Of a stretch of DNA of 64,000 nt, positions 45,474 through 54,422 are shown one piece after another. The stretch covers positions 19,206 to 83,205 of the forward strand of contig JABSRP010000038.1 in the NCBI GenBank assembly GCA_013215145.1, in the 5' to 3' direction. The notes under the pieces are model-generated. The model worked only from the letters and a program-made list of their open reading frames with translations. It was not told where the DNA came from and ran no database searches. The stretch comes from Pseudobacteriovorax sp. GTDB taxonomy: Bacteria; Bdellovibrionota_B; Oligoflexia; Oligoflexales; Oligoflexaceae. A program made the translations under genes and the position numbers. How positions within the stretch are numbered: the stretch's first letter is position 1; every line of letters begins with the position of its first letter.

Positions 45474-45509
45474 ATCGCGGTACCGCGATTGTGAAATTGT
45501 GATTTCACA
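45474..45509. promoter_or_regulatory. Two adjacent perfect palindromes upstream of lipoprotein genes
   Basis: ATCGCGGTACCGCGAT (45474-45489) is a 16-bp self-complementary palindrome. It is directly followed by TGTGAAAT-TGTG-ATTTCACA (45490-45509), an 8-bp inverted repeat. They lie between the 45314 start of one minus-strand gene and the end of the next minus-strand gene, in the promoter region of the large lipoprotein. The second resembles a CRP half-site pair, but the spacing is wrong for CRP. Confidence 0.5.
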
Positions 45510-45568
45510 TTGCCACCGTCCGATCACATTGATGGGTAGGTGAAGGCCCTTAAGTCTTGGCAAATGGT

Positions 45569-46264
45569 TTAGTGACTTTTTTGATTTTTCAGAAAAGGAA
45601 ATAGGGCCTCGTAGTAGTCTTGTGGTCGAGGGTACGCCTCACGAAACTCGGGGTCGTATAGGCTCGATTCGCGATAGGCCTGCCTAAATTGGTGCACGAA
45701 CTCTTTATTTTTAACAATGAACCGATCAATCTGATGATCGCTTCTCAAAAGCGATACAACCATTTCTGGCCAGAGTTCAGACCTACTCATTTTGACTAAA
45801 AACCAATATGTGCGGTTCATCTTTGGAGGGACCTTTGCCTTGCCCCCTTTGAGGTAATGAGTTTGCCAAGTCTGGTCCTGAAAGATCAAGGTCCGATCCT
45901 TGAAACGAACAGAACTCCTGAGACTTGGATGGGACTGCTCGAGTGACTTAATATAGTCGTCTACATCAAGATCGGATAAATACTCAAAACCCGTCTTACC
46001 AGGTATGCTGATATCTACCTGATCCACCCTAAGCCATGAACTACTAGTATTGACTAGGGTTAGGGCAAAGGCCTTATATTCATCTGAGGATAGCGATGGA
46101 ATTTCGGTCAGTCCAGTTCCATAAGGGCTCTCTCTCAGTGTTTGCAGATCTTCTTGGACGGGAGTTCCGAGGCCTTCACTATTTTTAGTCACACATCCTG
46201 ACCAAAAAATACCAGTAGCAGACAAAAGTAACCCGTAGAAGATTCTTTCCAATGATTCAAGCAT
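45569..46264 (-). CDS. Lipoprotein of unknown function
   Basis: From ATG 46264 the 231-residue product has a leader ending FWSGC (Cys24). The mature part is mixed alpha/beta, with a YKAFALTLVNTSSSWLRV segment and a C-terminal YRESSLYDPEF... DYYEALFPFL stretch. I recognise no family. It is 254 bp upstream of the large lipoprotein gene on the same strand; the palindromes between them suggest separate promoters. Confidence 0.7.
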   Translation of the reverse strand: MLESLERIFYGLLLSATGIFWSGCVTKNSEGLGTPVQEDLQTLRESPYGTGLTEIPSLSSDEYKAFALTLVNTSSSWLRVDQVDISIPGKTGFEYLSDLDVDDYIKSLEQSHPSLRSSVRFKDRTLIFQDQTWQTHYLKGGKAKVPPKMNRTYWFLVKMSRSELWPEMVVSLLRSDHQIDRFIVKNKEFVHQFRQAYRESSLYDPEFREAYPRPQDYYEALFPFLKNQKSH

Positions 46265-46637
46265 AACCAAAGACCTTTCGAAATCCGTTTCGATGCTATT
46301 TGCACTAGCTGACTAGCTGACTAGCAAATAGGAAACACAACTGCAATGCCTAGAATCAACGTCCTTCAGAGAGTTTTTATGCTCGGTGTTATTTTTGTCA
46401 GTTGGATATTGGTTCCTTTAAGATCGTAAGTAGAGTCTTTTGTGACGCATCGACGGCTACGAATTCAACTAGAATTCCCAGGGTCGATTTGCTACAGGAA
46501 TGTTGGAATTCAGTGCCAACAGCTCATTTGGGTGGGAGACTCGCTCCATCGCAAGAATCTTTGATCCGCTTGCTCCCTTGGTAACCCTCCTAACCGCTGG
46601 CAATGGACTGGCTTCCCAGGTAGGCTGATGCTAACTA
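46265..46637. other. Intergenic region with short tandem repeat
   Basis: The 373-base gap between divergent genes contains an 8-base tandem repeat (CTGACTAG-type units around 46304-46324). A 60-codon open frame at 46402-46584 lacks a ribosome-binding site and coding character. No gene or RNA is supported. Confidence 0.4.
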
Positions 46638-48035
46638 ATGAAATCGGAGTATGTTTTGGCGATTAGTTTTTTTGATCTGTTTAAGATTGGAATTGGTCCT
46701 TCAAGCTCTCACACCGTAGGGCCGATGAGAGCTGCCAATCGGTTTCTTATGGGTCTTAATGACCTGGGTGGTTTGGATTCGGTTTCTTCAGTCTCTGTTG
46801 AATTATACGGCTCGTTGGCCCTCACTGGAATCGGTCACGGGACAGATAAAGCGGTTATTCTAGGCCTGCTGGGCGAGTCACCGGAAACAGTAGATCCTGA
46901 TGCAATTCAGTCAAATATCGATCGTGTGAAACAAGAAAAGAAACTGCATCTAGAGCGTAAGTCTTGGATCACCTTCGACCCGAAAAAACAGATTTTGTTT
47001 TTCCGAAAAGAATCTTTACCTCTTCATCCGAACGGATTGATCTTTAATGCTTACGATAAGGATCATAAGCAGATCCACAGGAGAGTTTACTACTCAGTGG
47101 GGGGAGGGTTTGTCGTTAATGAAGAAACCGCTGAGAAAGACCGTTTAAAAAAAGACCAGTCAGACCTGCCATATCCTTTCACGTCTGGAAAAGAGCTCTT
47201 GGGTCTTTGCGACGCTCATAGTTTAACCATCGCCGAGATTATGCTTGCAAACGAAAAAGTATGGCGAACTGAGCAGGAAATCATGACCCGTATCAACGAG
47301 ATTTGGGAAGTGATGAAAGTGTGTATCGACCGGGGGTGCCGCACGGAGGGAGTGCTGCCTGGTGGTCTCAAAGTCCAAAGACGAGCTCCTCGAATGTTTC
47401 AAGACCTAATGAACCGACCTCAAGCCTCGATGCAAGATCCCCTTGCCGTCTTGGATTGGGTCAATTTATATGCTCTCGCTGTGAACGAAGAAAATGCTTC
47501 TGGATCACGGGTAGTGACGGCACCCACAAATGGAGCAGCTGGGATTGTGCCCTCTGTCCTACGGTATTATGAGGACTTTATTCCTCAAGCAAATGCCAAG
47601 GGTATCCAAGACTTTTTGCTGACAGCAGCGGCGATTGGTATCCTATATGCGGAAAATGCTTCCATTTCGGGTGCCGAGGTGGGTTGTCAGGGAGAAGTCG
47701 GTGTGGCCTGTAGCATGGCGGCAGCGGGACTAGTAGCGGCTCGTGGAGGGCGGCCCGATCAAATCGAACAGGCGGCTGAAGTTGGGATGGAGCATAACCT
47801 TGGCCTGACCTGTGATCCAGTTGGTGGATTGGTTCAAATTCCTTGTATCGAACGCAATGCCATGGGTGCGGTGAAGGCGATAAACGCGGCGCGTATGGCT
47901 TTAAGAGGCGATGGATCCCATTTTGTGTCACTAGATTCAGTAATAAAAACAATGAGACAGACCGGACAAGATATGAAATCAAAGTACAAAGAAACCTCTA
48001 GAGGCGGACTAGCCGTTAATGTGATTGAATGCTGA
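46638..48035 (+). CDS. sdaA: L-serine dehydratase, iron-sulfur type, single chain
   Basis: The 465-residue product matches the fused alpha/beta L-serine ammonia-lyase along its length. FFDLFKIGIGPSSSHTVGPM opens the beta domain. The alpha domain has SGSRVVTAPTNGAAGIVPSVL, CQGEVGVACSMAAAGL and HNLGLTCDPVGGLVQIPCIER, which contribute the cluster-binding cysteines. The enzyme converts L-serine to pyruvate and ammonia with an oxygen-sensitive 4Fe-4S cluster. E. coli SdaA has 454 residues. Its end overlaps the next methyltransferase gene by 7 bp. Confidence 0.96.
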   Translation: MKSEYVLAISFFDLFKIGIGPSSSHTVGPMRAANRFLMGLNDLGGLDSVSSVSVELYGSLALTGIGHGTDKAVILGLLGESPETVDPDAIQSNIDRVKQEKKLHLERKSWITFDPKKQILFFRKESLPLHPNGLIFNAYDKDHKQIHRRVYYSVGGGFVVNEETAEKDRLKKDQSDLPYPFTSGKELLGLCDAHSLTIAEIMLANEKVWRTEQEIMTRINEIWEVMKVCIDRGCRTEGVLPGGLKVQRRAPRMFQDLMNRPQASMQDPLAVLDWVNLYALAVNEENASGSRVVTAPTNGAAGIVPSVLRYYEDFIPQANAKGIQDFLLTAAAIGILYAENASISGAEVGCQGEVGVACSMAAAGLVAARGGRPDQIEQAAEVGMEHNLGLTCDPVGGLVQIPCIERNAMGAVKAINAARMALRGDGSHFVSLDSVIKTMRQTGQDMKSKYKETSRGGLAVNVIEC

Positions 48036-48652
48036 TTGGTCTTGGTCTGTTTCTGGCTTTGCTAGTGGGCTGTGTTGCCTGGCGTTTACTTGCGCGTCGG
48101 TATTGTGTCCCCTGGCCGCATTGGCTTTCATTTTGGCTCAGAAATCCCTACATGCTCCTATTCTGTCATCCGGATAGTTTGATCCAAAGACTATCACTGA
48201 GGGATGGGGACACTGTCTTAGATATTGGTTGTGGGGCCGGTAGGGTGGCGATTCCGCTCGCAAAGGCTTATCCTAATTGCAGAGTCATCGGAATTGATAT
48301 TCAGCCGGGAATGATTGCTAAAGCCAAAAAACGTGCCAATGCTGAATCCGTTCAAAATATCCAGTGGATTCTTCAGGACATCCGAAGACTCGAAGCAGGT
48401 ACGTCTACCTTCGATCGGATCATGATAGTGACAGTCTTGGGCGAGTTTCCTGACTATCCCAAGCTGTTTCCCGTATTAAAACAACTTTTGAATCAGGACG
48501 GAATTTTATCGATAACTGAGGTGTTGCCAGATCCCTGTTATATCACAGAATCTAGCCTCATTGACGAATTAAGCCGTTGTGGATTTGTTGTAGATAGGGC
48601 TTACCGCAACCCCGTGGCTTATACCTGTCATTTCAAAGTCCTCAGTGCTTAA
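48029..48652 (+). CDS. Membrane-anchored class I SAM methyltransferase
   Basis: The 207-residue product has one N-terminal membrane helix (about 1-22) followed by a Rossmann methyltransferase domain. The glycine-rich SAM motif VLDIGCGAGRVAIPLA and the acidic end of the second strand in VIGIDIQPGMI are clear. Substrate unknown; small anchored methyltransferases often act on lipids or quinones. The start overlaps sdaA by 7 bp. Its last 84 bases overlap the 3' end of the convergent hydrolase gene. Confidence 0.88.
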   Translation: MLIGLGLFLALLVGCVAWRLLARRYCVPWPHWLSFWLRNPYMLLFCHPDSLIQRLSLRDGDTVLDIGCGAGRVAIPLAKAYPNCRVIGIDIQPGMIAKAKKRANAESVQNIQWILQDIRRLEAGTSTFDRIMIVTVLGEFPDYPKLFPVLKQLLNQDGILSITEVLPDPCYITESSLIDELSRCGFVVDRAYRNPVAYTCHFKVLSA

Positions 48653-49534
48653 ATCGTTTTTCTGCATCCATCCGACTAACTTTCCTCTTACATTCGCTAG
48701 TACTTTGTCAGTTTCATTTAGTAGTTCGTGTTTGCCACTAACTACGCTCACGTATTCGATTTGTCCGGTTTTGGACGATGCTAATGCCGTACGTGCCCAA
48801 TGACTAAATCCATGATAGTCGACAACTTCTTCCTTGCTACCCGCTAGGATCAGTGTGGGAGTACGGTAGCGGGAAAGCGAATTGGTATTGAGGATTTCAT
48901 CGGTGGCACGGAAAGTTGCGTCAACCCAGGAAAAGGTCGGAGGTTGGCTTGGCAAAGGAGACTGGTCGAGGGCTTTAAAGCGCCTATAGGAGTTGGTAAA
49001 AATATTGCGTTTAAATTTGGGTTGTGATTTGGACCTGCCTGTCGGCAGGAACGATAGTCCGCTCCAGCAGGCTGCTTTTGCAAGAGGTTTTGACCATCTT
49101 CGGTTCATGGGACGATGGGGTATTTGAAATAATGGACCGGTGAGTACTAAATACTTCGGATCGAGTTGGCCAGATAGGCAGCCAAGCATTGCGATCAGCC
49201 CGCCCATTGAGTGGGCGACAATGCCAAAGTCTTTATCGTCAGGGACGCAGGATTGTATGACTTTTTTCGCATCCGCTACGTAAGTCTTGTAGTCGTCTAT
49301 ATGATAGGGCTCCCCATCAGACAATCCTTGGCCTCTGTGGTCCCAAGTGACGACACAACAACTATCTTTGATGTTAAGTCTTTGTCTGAGGTCGTGATAC
49401 TTCTCGGTCCATTCCGAGCGACCATTGATGAAAACAAGGAAAGATGTCGGTGGGGCCACAATAGTCTTCCTGCAATGAATTCGGAAGTGATCATCTGTCT
49501 CGATATAAAACGTTTCAGATATTTCTTGCCTCAA
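48569..49534 (-). CDS. Alpha/beta hydrolase, lysophospholipase/monoacylglycerol lipase type
   Basis: The 321-residue product has the Hydrolase_4 pattern: FLVFINGRSEWTEKYHDL, WDHRGQGLSDG, nucleophile in VAHSMGGLIAM, an acid in LILAGSKEEVVD, and the catalytic His in SGKHELLNE. PldB-like enzymes remove acyl chains from lysophospholipids or monoglycerides. The TTG start overlaps the stop of the phosphodiesterase gene (TTGA), so the two are coupled. Together they could strip a lysophospholipid of its acyl chain and head group. The C-terminal coding end overlaps the plus-strand methyltransferase gene by 84 bp. Confidence 0.9.
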   Translation of the reverse strand: MRQEISETFYIETDDHFRIHCRKTIVAPPTSFLVFINGRSEWTEKYHDLRQRLNIKDSCCVVTWDHRGQGLSDGEPYHIDDYKTYVADAKKVIQSCVPDDKDFGIVAHSMGGLIAMLGCLSGQLDPKYLVLTGPLFQIPHRPMNRRWSKPLAKAACWSGLSFLPTGRSKSQPKFKRNIFTNSYRRFKALDQSPLPSQPPTFSWVDATFRATDEILNTNSLSRYRTPTLILAGSKEEVVDYHGFSHWARTALASSKTGQIEYVSVVSGKHELLNETDKVLANVRGKLVGWMQKNDLSTEDFEMTGISHGVAVSPIYNKSTTA

Positions 49535-50259
49535 GTTATGATCCCTTCGTTGATAAGCCAGTTTTTATATTCCTGAGGGAAGTTCGTGCAAAACCCGTCG
49601 ACTTTATGCTGAATCAGCCGCTGCCAAATGTCCTTCTTGTGTTCTGTCTCTTGGTCTATTCCGATAAATGGAATGATTTGCCAATCTCTCGATCGAGCCT
49701 GAAGAGTGAGGTCTTCGCACAGTAAGTCGACATGAGGATGGAAAATACCGCAATTTAGGGTGTCCATGTCACGGACTACTTCGCTAAGATTGTAGTCCTT
49801 ATCGGCTAAAAAGGCTATGGACTCCGCGGGAGCCTTTTCTCGTAGTTCACTCAGTATTGACTTTTCAAAGCTCGAAAAAATGATCTGGAAGGGGCGATCT
49901 TCGATAGGGGGCACTTGATCCAGGATAGCGTGCACAATTGGTTTTTTTGTTGGCTTGATTTCTAGGTTGACCTCTATAAATGGACATACATGCTGAATGA
50001 CATCCTGGAGTGAGGGAAGCCTCTCTCCGTTGTTTAATCTTATTTCCAGCAACGTTTCGGCTTTTTGACTAGAGATGGTAGCGTTGCTAGGGCATGTTCG
50101 ACCCAAATCATAATCGTGCATGATGATCGGAAGGTTGTCCTGAGTGGCCTGGATATCGCACTCTATCCTAGAAATACCAAGAGCTATAGCAGATCGAAAA
50201 CCAGCCATGCTGTTTTCAAGCTCACTAAACGGATTCCCTCTATGGCCTACGATGATCAT
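49531..50259 (-). CDS. Glycerophosphodiester phosphodiesterase
   Basis: The 242-residue cytosolic product has the GDPD metal and catalytic motifs in order: GHRGNPFSELENSM at the N-terminus, SRIECDIQ and IIMHDYDLGRT. VNLEIKP comes mid-protein, and a TIM-barrel ending with VDGFCTNFP. It hydrolyses glycerophosphodiesters to glycerol-3-phosphate and an alcohol (UgpQ type). It is the first gene of a two-gene unit with the lysophospholipase-type hydrolase, fitting a phospholipid recycling function. Confidence 0.94.
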   Translation of the reverse strand: MIIVGHRGNPFSELENSMAGFRSAIALGISRIECDIQATQDNLPIIMHDYDLGRTCPSNATISSQKAETLLEIRLNNGERLPSLQDVIQHVCPFIEVNLEIKPTKKPIVHAILDQVPPIEDRPFQIIFSSFEKSILSELREKAPAESIAFLADKDYNLSEVVRDMDTLNCGIFHPHVDLLCEDLTLQARSRDWQIIPFIGIDQETEHKKDIWQRLIQHKVDGFCTNFPQEYKNWLINEGIIT

Positions 50260-50536
50260 GTTTCACCTCATTCCACGTCAACTAGATTCTATCAAATTTG
50301 GTTTGTCTATTGTCCTTGTGAGAAAATACACTAAAAAAGAACTAGAGAAGAAATAGGTTTCCGAAACGAACGCCAACTGGGTAATTGTATGACCGCAAAT
50401 GATTTCTAGTCAAGGTCAAGGGTATCCGTTGATCGCCTAATTTTGTTTCCGAATGAATTAGGTATATATTTTTGATCATATGGGTCAAACTCTGCAGGCA
50501 CCGAGACGTTTAAGTAACCGTATTGGGAGAGTCGTA

Positions 50537-51667
50537 TTGCGTATCGCTATTGACGCCAGAATGATTAGGTCAGGAAGTATGCATGGCATAGCTAGGTATG
50601 TCTACCAGCTTCTGAACGGTCTGGCGCATTTGAAACGGGATCATCAATACTTCGTTTTAGTCAACGAGGCATCTCCTCTTTATGAGTTGAATTGGCCTAG
50701 TCATATTACAATGGTCGAAATGAAATCAAACTGGATTAGTCTACTTGAGCAGAAAGAGATCCCGTCCATTCTGAAGAAAGTGAAAGCCGATCTGTTTCAC
50801 GCACCTTCATTTGTCGCTCCGATGTTTGTACCCTGTAAAATGATCATGACAATACACGATCTCAACCATATGGTTTTGCCTCAGTTCTACACTTTGTTTC
50901 ATCAGTTTTATTATCAGATTATCGTTAGGTCGAGTATTCGTCGTTCCGAATTTATCTTAACTGTTAGCCAATTTAGCAAGCGTGAAATCGTTCGTACCCT
51001 TGGTCTCGAAAGCTCGAAGATCTTTGTCACCTACAACGGGGTATCTCCACGTTATAAACCGATTAAAGACATGGAGTATCTGAATTATGTTAGAGATATA
51101 TACGGCCTACCAGATGAATTCATTCTTTGTGTATCCAACAATAAACCACATAAAAATGTACAGCAGCTTGTTCGTGCTTATTGTTTTAGCGACATAAAAA
51201 TTCCTCTAGTATTGGCATGTCCGGTGGATAGGGATCTCATTTATATCGCAGAAAACTATGGTAAAAAGCATTTACTGTATTTTTCGAAATTTGTTGCTGA
51301 GGAGCATTTGCCAGCCTTTTATTCCATGACCAAACTTTTTGTTTATCCGTCGACATACGAAGGATTTGGGTTACCACCTTTAGAGGCTTTGTCTTGTGGC
51401 ACCCCTGTCGTTGTATCTCAAACCTCAAGTCTCCCAGAAGTTGTTGGTCCACACGCAATATTTACCAATCCTTACGATTTTAAGACGATTGCGAGAGCTT
51501 TAGAAGATGGAATCTCCAATAGTAGCTTACGAAGGAAGTTGGCAGAGGATGGCCTAAAGCATGCGACCAAATACTCTTGGTCAAAAATGACATTGCAAAC
51601 TCTAAACGTTTACGAATGCTGTGGCCGACTTGGTCAAGCATCTACGGCAGATTTGGAAATATCATGA
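50537..51667 (+). CDS. Glycosyltransferase family 4 (first of a pair)
   Basis: I prefer TTG 50537 (GGGAGAG just upstream), because GT4 proteins usually begin M-R-I-A-I-D-A-R; an ATG at 50480 would add 19 residues. The 376-residue product has a GT-B fold. The N-terminal acceptor domain contains GIARYVYQLL and TIHDLNHMV. The C-terminal nucleotide-sugar domain contains SNNKPHKNV and the EX7E-type motif YEGFGLPPLEALSCGTPVV. It transfers a sugar from a nucleotide donor, probably onto a surface polysaccharide or lipid. The next gene overlaps it by 4 bp (ATGA) and is a related enzyme. Confidence 0.9.
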   Translation: MRIAIDARMIRSGSMHGIARYVYQLLNGLAHLKRDHQYFVLVNEASPLYELNWPSHITMVEMKSNWISLLEQKEIPSILKKVKADLFHAPSFVAPMFVPCKMIMTIHDLNHMVLPQFYTLFHQFYYQIIVRSSIRRSEFILTVSQFSKREIVRTLGLESSKIFVTYNGVSPRYKPIKDMEYLNYVRDIYGLPDEFILCVSNNKPHKNVQQLVRAYCFSDIKIPLVLACPVDRDLIYIAENYGKKHLLYFSKFVAEEHLPAFYSMTKLFVYPSTYEGFGLPPLEALSCGTPVVVSQTSSLPEVVGPHAIFTNPYDFKTIARALEDGISNSSLRRKLAEDGLKHATKYSWSKMTLQTLNVYECCGRLGQASTADLEIS

Positions 51668-52866
51668 AAATTGGCATTAATGGTCGTTTTTTGGTGGCAA
51701 AACAGACTGGAGTGCAAAGAGCGGCTTACAATCTGGTCAAAGCTCTGTTTGAAATCGACCGAAAAAACACCTATTTCTTATTCACTGGTCGAAGCCAACT
51801 TGATAACCCAAATTGGAAGCTACCAAATGTTAAGGTGATCGCGTCTCCCATTCAGGAAGGGGAGAGTTTTCGTAATCACCTTTGGGAACAAATTACCTTA
51901 CCGCGTCTTGCTCGGAAGTATGGGGTGGACATTCTACACTCTCCAGCCAACATGGCGCCACTTATGTACAGCGGCAAATCCGTAGTCCATATTCATGACC
52001 TGTGTTTTGTTGTAAATCCACAATGGTATAGTTTCCTATTTCATCGGGTATATAATTTTGTCGTGCCTAGGCTGGCCAAAAAATCAACTATCGTCGTTAC
52101 GAATAGTAACAACTCGCGTAATGACCTGTTTCAGTTTTGTGACGTAGATTCCGAAAAGGTTCGTCTAATCTACTGGGCTGTAGATGAAACCTTTCACAAC
52201 CCCCCTGAGGACGATGTTCTAGATAAAGTCGAAGAAGACAATTACATTCTTTATGTGGGTTCTCTCGAACCACGGAAAAATATTTCTACATTGATTCGGG
52301 CGTACGAAAAGCTAAGAGAGTCGAATCCAGATATTAATTCGAAGCTCATATTGATTGGTGGTGAAAGCCCTCTGTTCGCGGACGCGCAACTGCAAATAAG
52401 AAAGTACAAACAAGATATTGTCTTTAAAGGATTCGTAACTGATGAGCTTTTAAAAGCTTATTATCGAAAGGCCGCTGTTGTGGCTTATCCTAGTCTCTAC
52501 GAAGGATTTGGGTTGCCGCCACTCGAGGCCATGGCGTGCAGTGCGCCTGTTGTGACCTCAAATACTAGCTCAATTCCAGAAGTGGTTGGAGATGCAGCAC
52601 TACTGGTAAGTCCCTACGATGTCGGCCAAGTGGCTTCTGCTCTAGCGCTGGTGATCCAGTCACCGGAGTTAAGGAAAAAAATGAGTCAATTGGGAGCTCA
52701 GCAGATTAAAAAATTTAACTGGTATAGGGTTGCAAGAAACATCCTAGGGGTATATTACGAAGTGTCTAGTAGTACGAATAGCAGTGCTATTAAGTCGTGC
52801 CTACCCTTTGCCGTCTGGCAAAACTTGGCGCAAAAAGAGCAAAAGTTTTTGGAAGCCAATCGTTAA
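51664..52866 (+). CDS. Glycosyltransferase family 4 (second of a pair)
   Basis: The 400-residue product starts at ATG 51664, overlapping the previous stop (ATGA). GT-B features are clear: KIGINGRFLVAKQTGVQRAAYNL and HIHDLCFVV in the first domain, and YVGSLEPRKNISTLI and YEGFGLPPLEAMACSAPVV in the second. It resembles mannosyl- or rhamnosyltransferases of exopolysaccharide pathways. It and the upstream enzyme are clear relatives, perhaps from a duplication, and may add consecutive sugars. No other polysaccharide genes are adjacent. Confidence 0.92.
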   Translation: MKIGINGRFLVAKQTGVQRAAYNLVKALFEIDRKNTYFLFTGRSQLDNPNWKLPNVKVIASPIQEGESFRNHLWEQITLPRLARKYGVDILHSPANMAPLMYSGKSVVHIHDLCFVVNPQWYSFLFHRVYNFVVPRLAKKSTIVVTNSNNSRNDLFQFCDVDSEKVRLIYWAVDETFHNPPEDDVLDKVEEDNYILYVGSLEPRKNISTLIRAYEKLRESNPDINSKLILIGGESPLFADAQLQIRKYKQDIVFKGFVTDELLKAYYRKAAVVAYPSLYEGFGLPPLEAMACSAPVVTSNTSSIPEVVGDAALLVSPYDVGQVASALALVIQSPELRKKMSQLGAQQIKKFNWYRVARNILGVYYEVSSSTNSSAIKSCLPFAVWQNLAQKEQKFLEANR

Positions 52867-52903
52867 CATTAAGTTAGATACTCAAGTGTCGTCGAGGTGA
52901 GAA

Positions 52904-54292
52904 TTGAGTCGGATAAGGATTAAAGCCCTTCTGTCGGGGCAAAAAAAAGATGGTGAATCTATTAGAGTCTGCGGATGGTTGCGCTCAAAGCGAGTCAACA
53001 AAAATCTAGCTTTCCTAGTCCTTAATGACGGCTCTTCTCAGAATGACATTCAGTGCATTGTCGATGCGGGTACTCGAGCTTACGAAAGTTTGGGAGAGTG
53101 TACTATTGGTGCAGCTCTTACCATCGATGGTGTTCTTAAGGCTTCTCCCGGAAAGGGCCAGTCTTGGGAGGTTCACTGTGACAAGGTAGAGATATCTGCC
53201 GGCTCTGCTGAGGATTATCCTCTTCAAAAGAAGGGTCACACAATGGAGTTCCTTAGGGAGATCGCCCATCTTAGAGGCCGATCTAATACCTTCGGTGCTG
53301 TGTTTAGGGTTCGCAATGAGTTGAGTTATTTGATCCATCAGTTTTTCCAGAGCCGCGGTTTTATGTGGGTACATACTCCGATACTTACGGCTTCAGATGC
53401 AGAAGGTGCTGGAGAGGCCTTTCAGGTCACCAACTTCGACATGGAAAACCCTCCTCTCACAGAAAAAAACAAGGTGGACTGGTCAAAAGACTTTTTTGGC
53501 AAGCAAGCAAACTTAACGGTTTCTGGTCAACTGAATGCTGAGGCTATGGCATTGGCTTTTGGTGATGTATATACCTTCGGTCCAACCTTTCGGGCCGAAA
53601 ACTCGAATACCACCCGACATCTTGCTGAGTTTTGGATGGTTGAGCCGGAAATCGCATTTGCGGACTTGCATGACAACAGCGTCCTAGCTGAAGAGTTCAT
53701 TGGGTTTCTTTTTAGAGAAATCGTTGCTAAATGCCCAGACGAGCTTGCGTTTTTGAGCAAACATTTTAAAGGCCTAACTCCCAAAGAGATTGATGATTTG
53801 GGGCGCCATCCTTTTGGTAGAATCTCATATACAGAGGCCGTGGCCGAGCTGGAAAAGGCCGGGAAGGACTTTGAGTTCCCTGTGAAATGGGGCATAGACT
53901 TAGCTACCGAACATGAGAGGTTTTTATCAGAGGAGGTCTTCAAAAAACCAGTTATCGTTACTGACTACCCAAAAGATATTAAAGCTTTCTATATGAGATT
54001 GAATAGTGATAATCGTACCGTTGCCGCTATGGATATTTTGGTTCCGCGGATTGGAGAGATGGTTGGCGGTGCACAGAGGGAAGAGCGCTATGATGTGCTA
54101 GAACAGCGCATGAAAGATATGAACATCCCAGCAGCAGAATTACCATGGTATCTAGATCTGCGTAAATATGGCGGTTGCCAGCATGCTGGGTTTGGTCTTG
54201 GATTCGGTCGTCTAGTCCAGTATGTCACTGGAATGACAAACATAAGAGATGTATACCCATTTCCGCGGTCGGCCAATAGTATTAGCTTTTAA
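52904..54292 (+). CDS. asnS: Asparaginyl-tRNA synthetase
   Basis: The 462-residue product (E. coli enzyme 466) has an N-terminal OB-fold anticodon-binding domain (about 15-110) and a class II catalytic core. Motif 2 is in TFGPTFRAENSNTTRH and motif 3 in GFGLGFGRLVQYVTG, followed by the AsnS-typical IRDVYPFPRS near the C-terminus. It charges tRNA-Asn with asparagine. The start is TTG with GAGGTG upstream. It lies 37 bp behind the glycosyltransferase pair and upstream of rplM. Confidence 0.96.
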   Translation: MSRIRIKALLSGQKKDGESIRVCGWLRSKRVNKNLAFLVLNDGSSQNDIQCIVDAGTRAYESLGECTIGAALTIDGVLKASPGKGQSWEVHCDKVEISAGSAEDYPLQKKGHTMEFLREIAHLRGRSNTFGAVFRVRNELSYLIHQFFQSRGFMWVHTPILTASDAEGAGEAFQVTNFDMENPPLTEKNKVDWSKDFFGKQANLTVSGQLNAEAMALAFGDVYTFGPTFRAENSNTTRHLAEFWMVEPEIAFADLHDNSVLAEEFIGFLFREIVAKCPDELAFLSKHFKGLTPKEIDDLGRHPFGRISYTEAVAELEKAGKDFEFPVKWGIDLATEHERFLSEEVFKKPVIVTDYPKDIKAFYMRLNSDNRTVAAMDILVPRIGEMVGGAQREERYDVLEQRMKDMNIPAAELPWYLDLRKYGGCQHAGFGLGFGRLVQYVTGMTNIRDVYPFPRSANSISF

Positions 54293-54333
54293 CCATAGGG
54301 CCTGCTATATAAACCATTAGTCTCAACAAGCTG

Positions 54334-54361
54334 TTGACGATGCTTGAGAGAATCATATATA
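54334..54361 (+). promoter_or_regulatory. Sigma-70-type promoter for rplM-rpsI
   Basis: TTGACG (54334-54339) and TATATA (54356-54361) are separated by 16 bases, 61 bases before the rplM start. A small hairpin at 54378-54393 lies in the untranslated leader and could be part of autogenous control. Confidence 0.7.
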
Positions 54362-54422
54362 GTCCGCCCTCTATGTTAGCCTGCTGGAAGGCTTCATAAT
54401 AGTTCTGGAGAATTTAATAAAA

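Noticed and set aside
45490..45509. Possible CRP/FNR-type site (TGTGA...TCACA)
   Set aside because: The half-sites are separated by 10 bases instead of 6, so it does not fit CRP; kept only as a palindrome.
46402..46584. 60-codon open frame upstream of sdaA
   Set aside because: No ribosome-binding site, no motif and a composition unlike the neighbouring genes.
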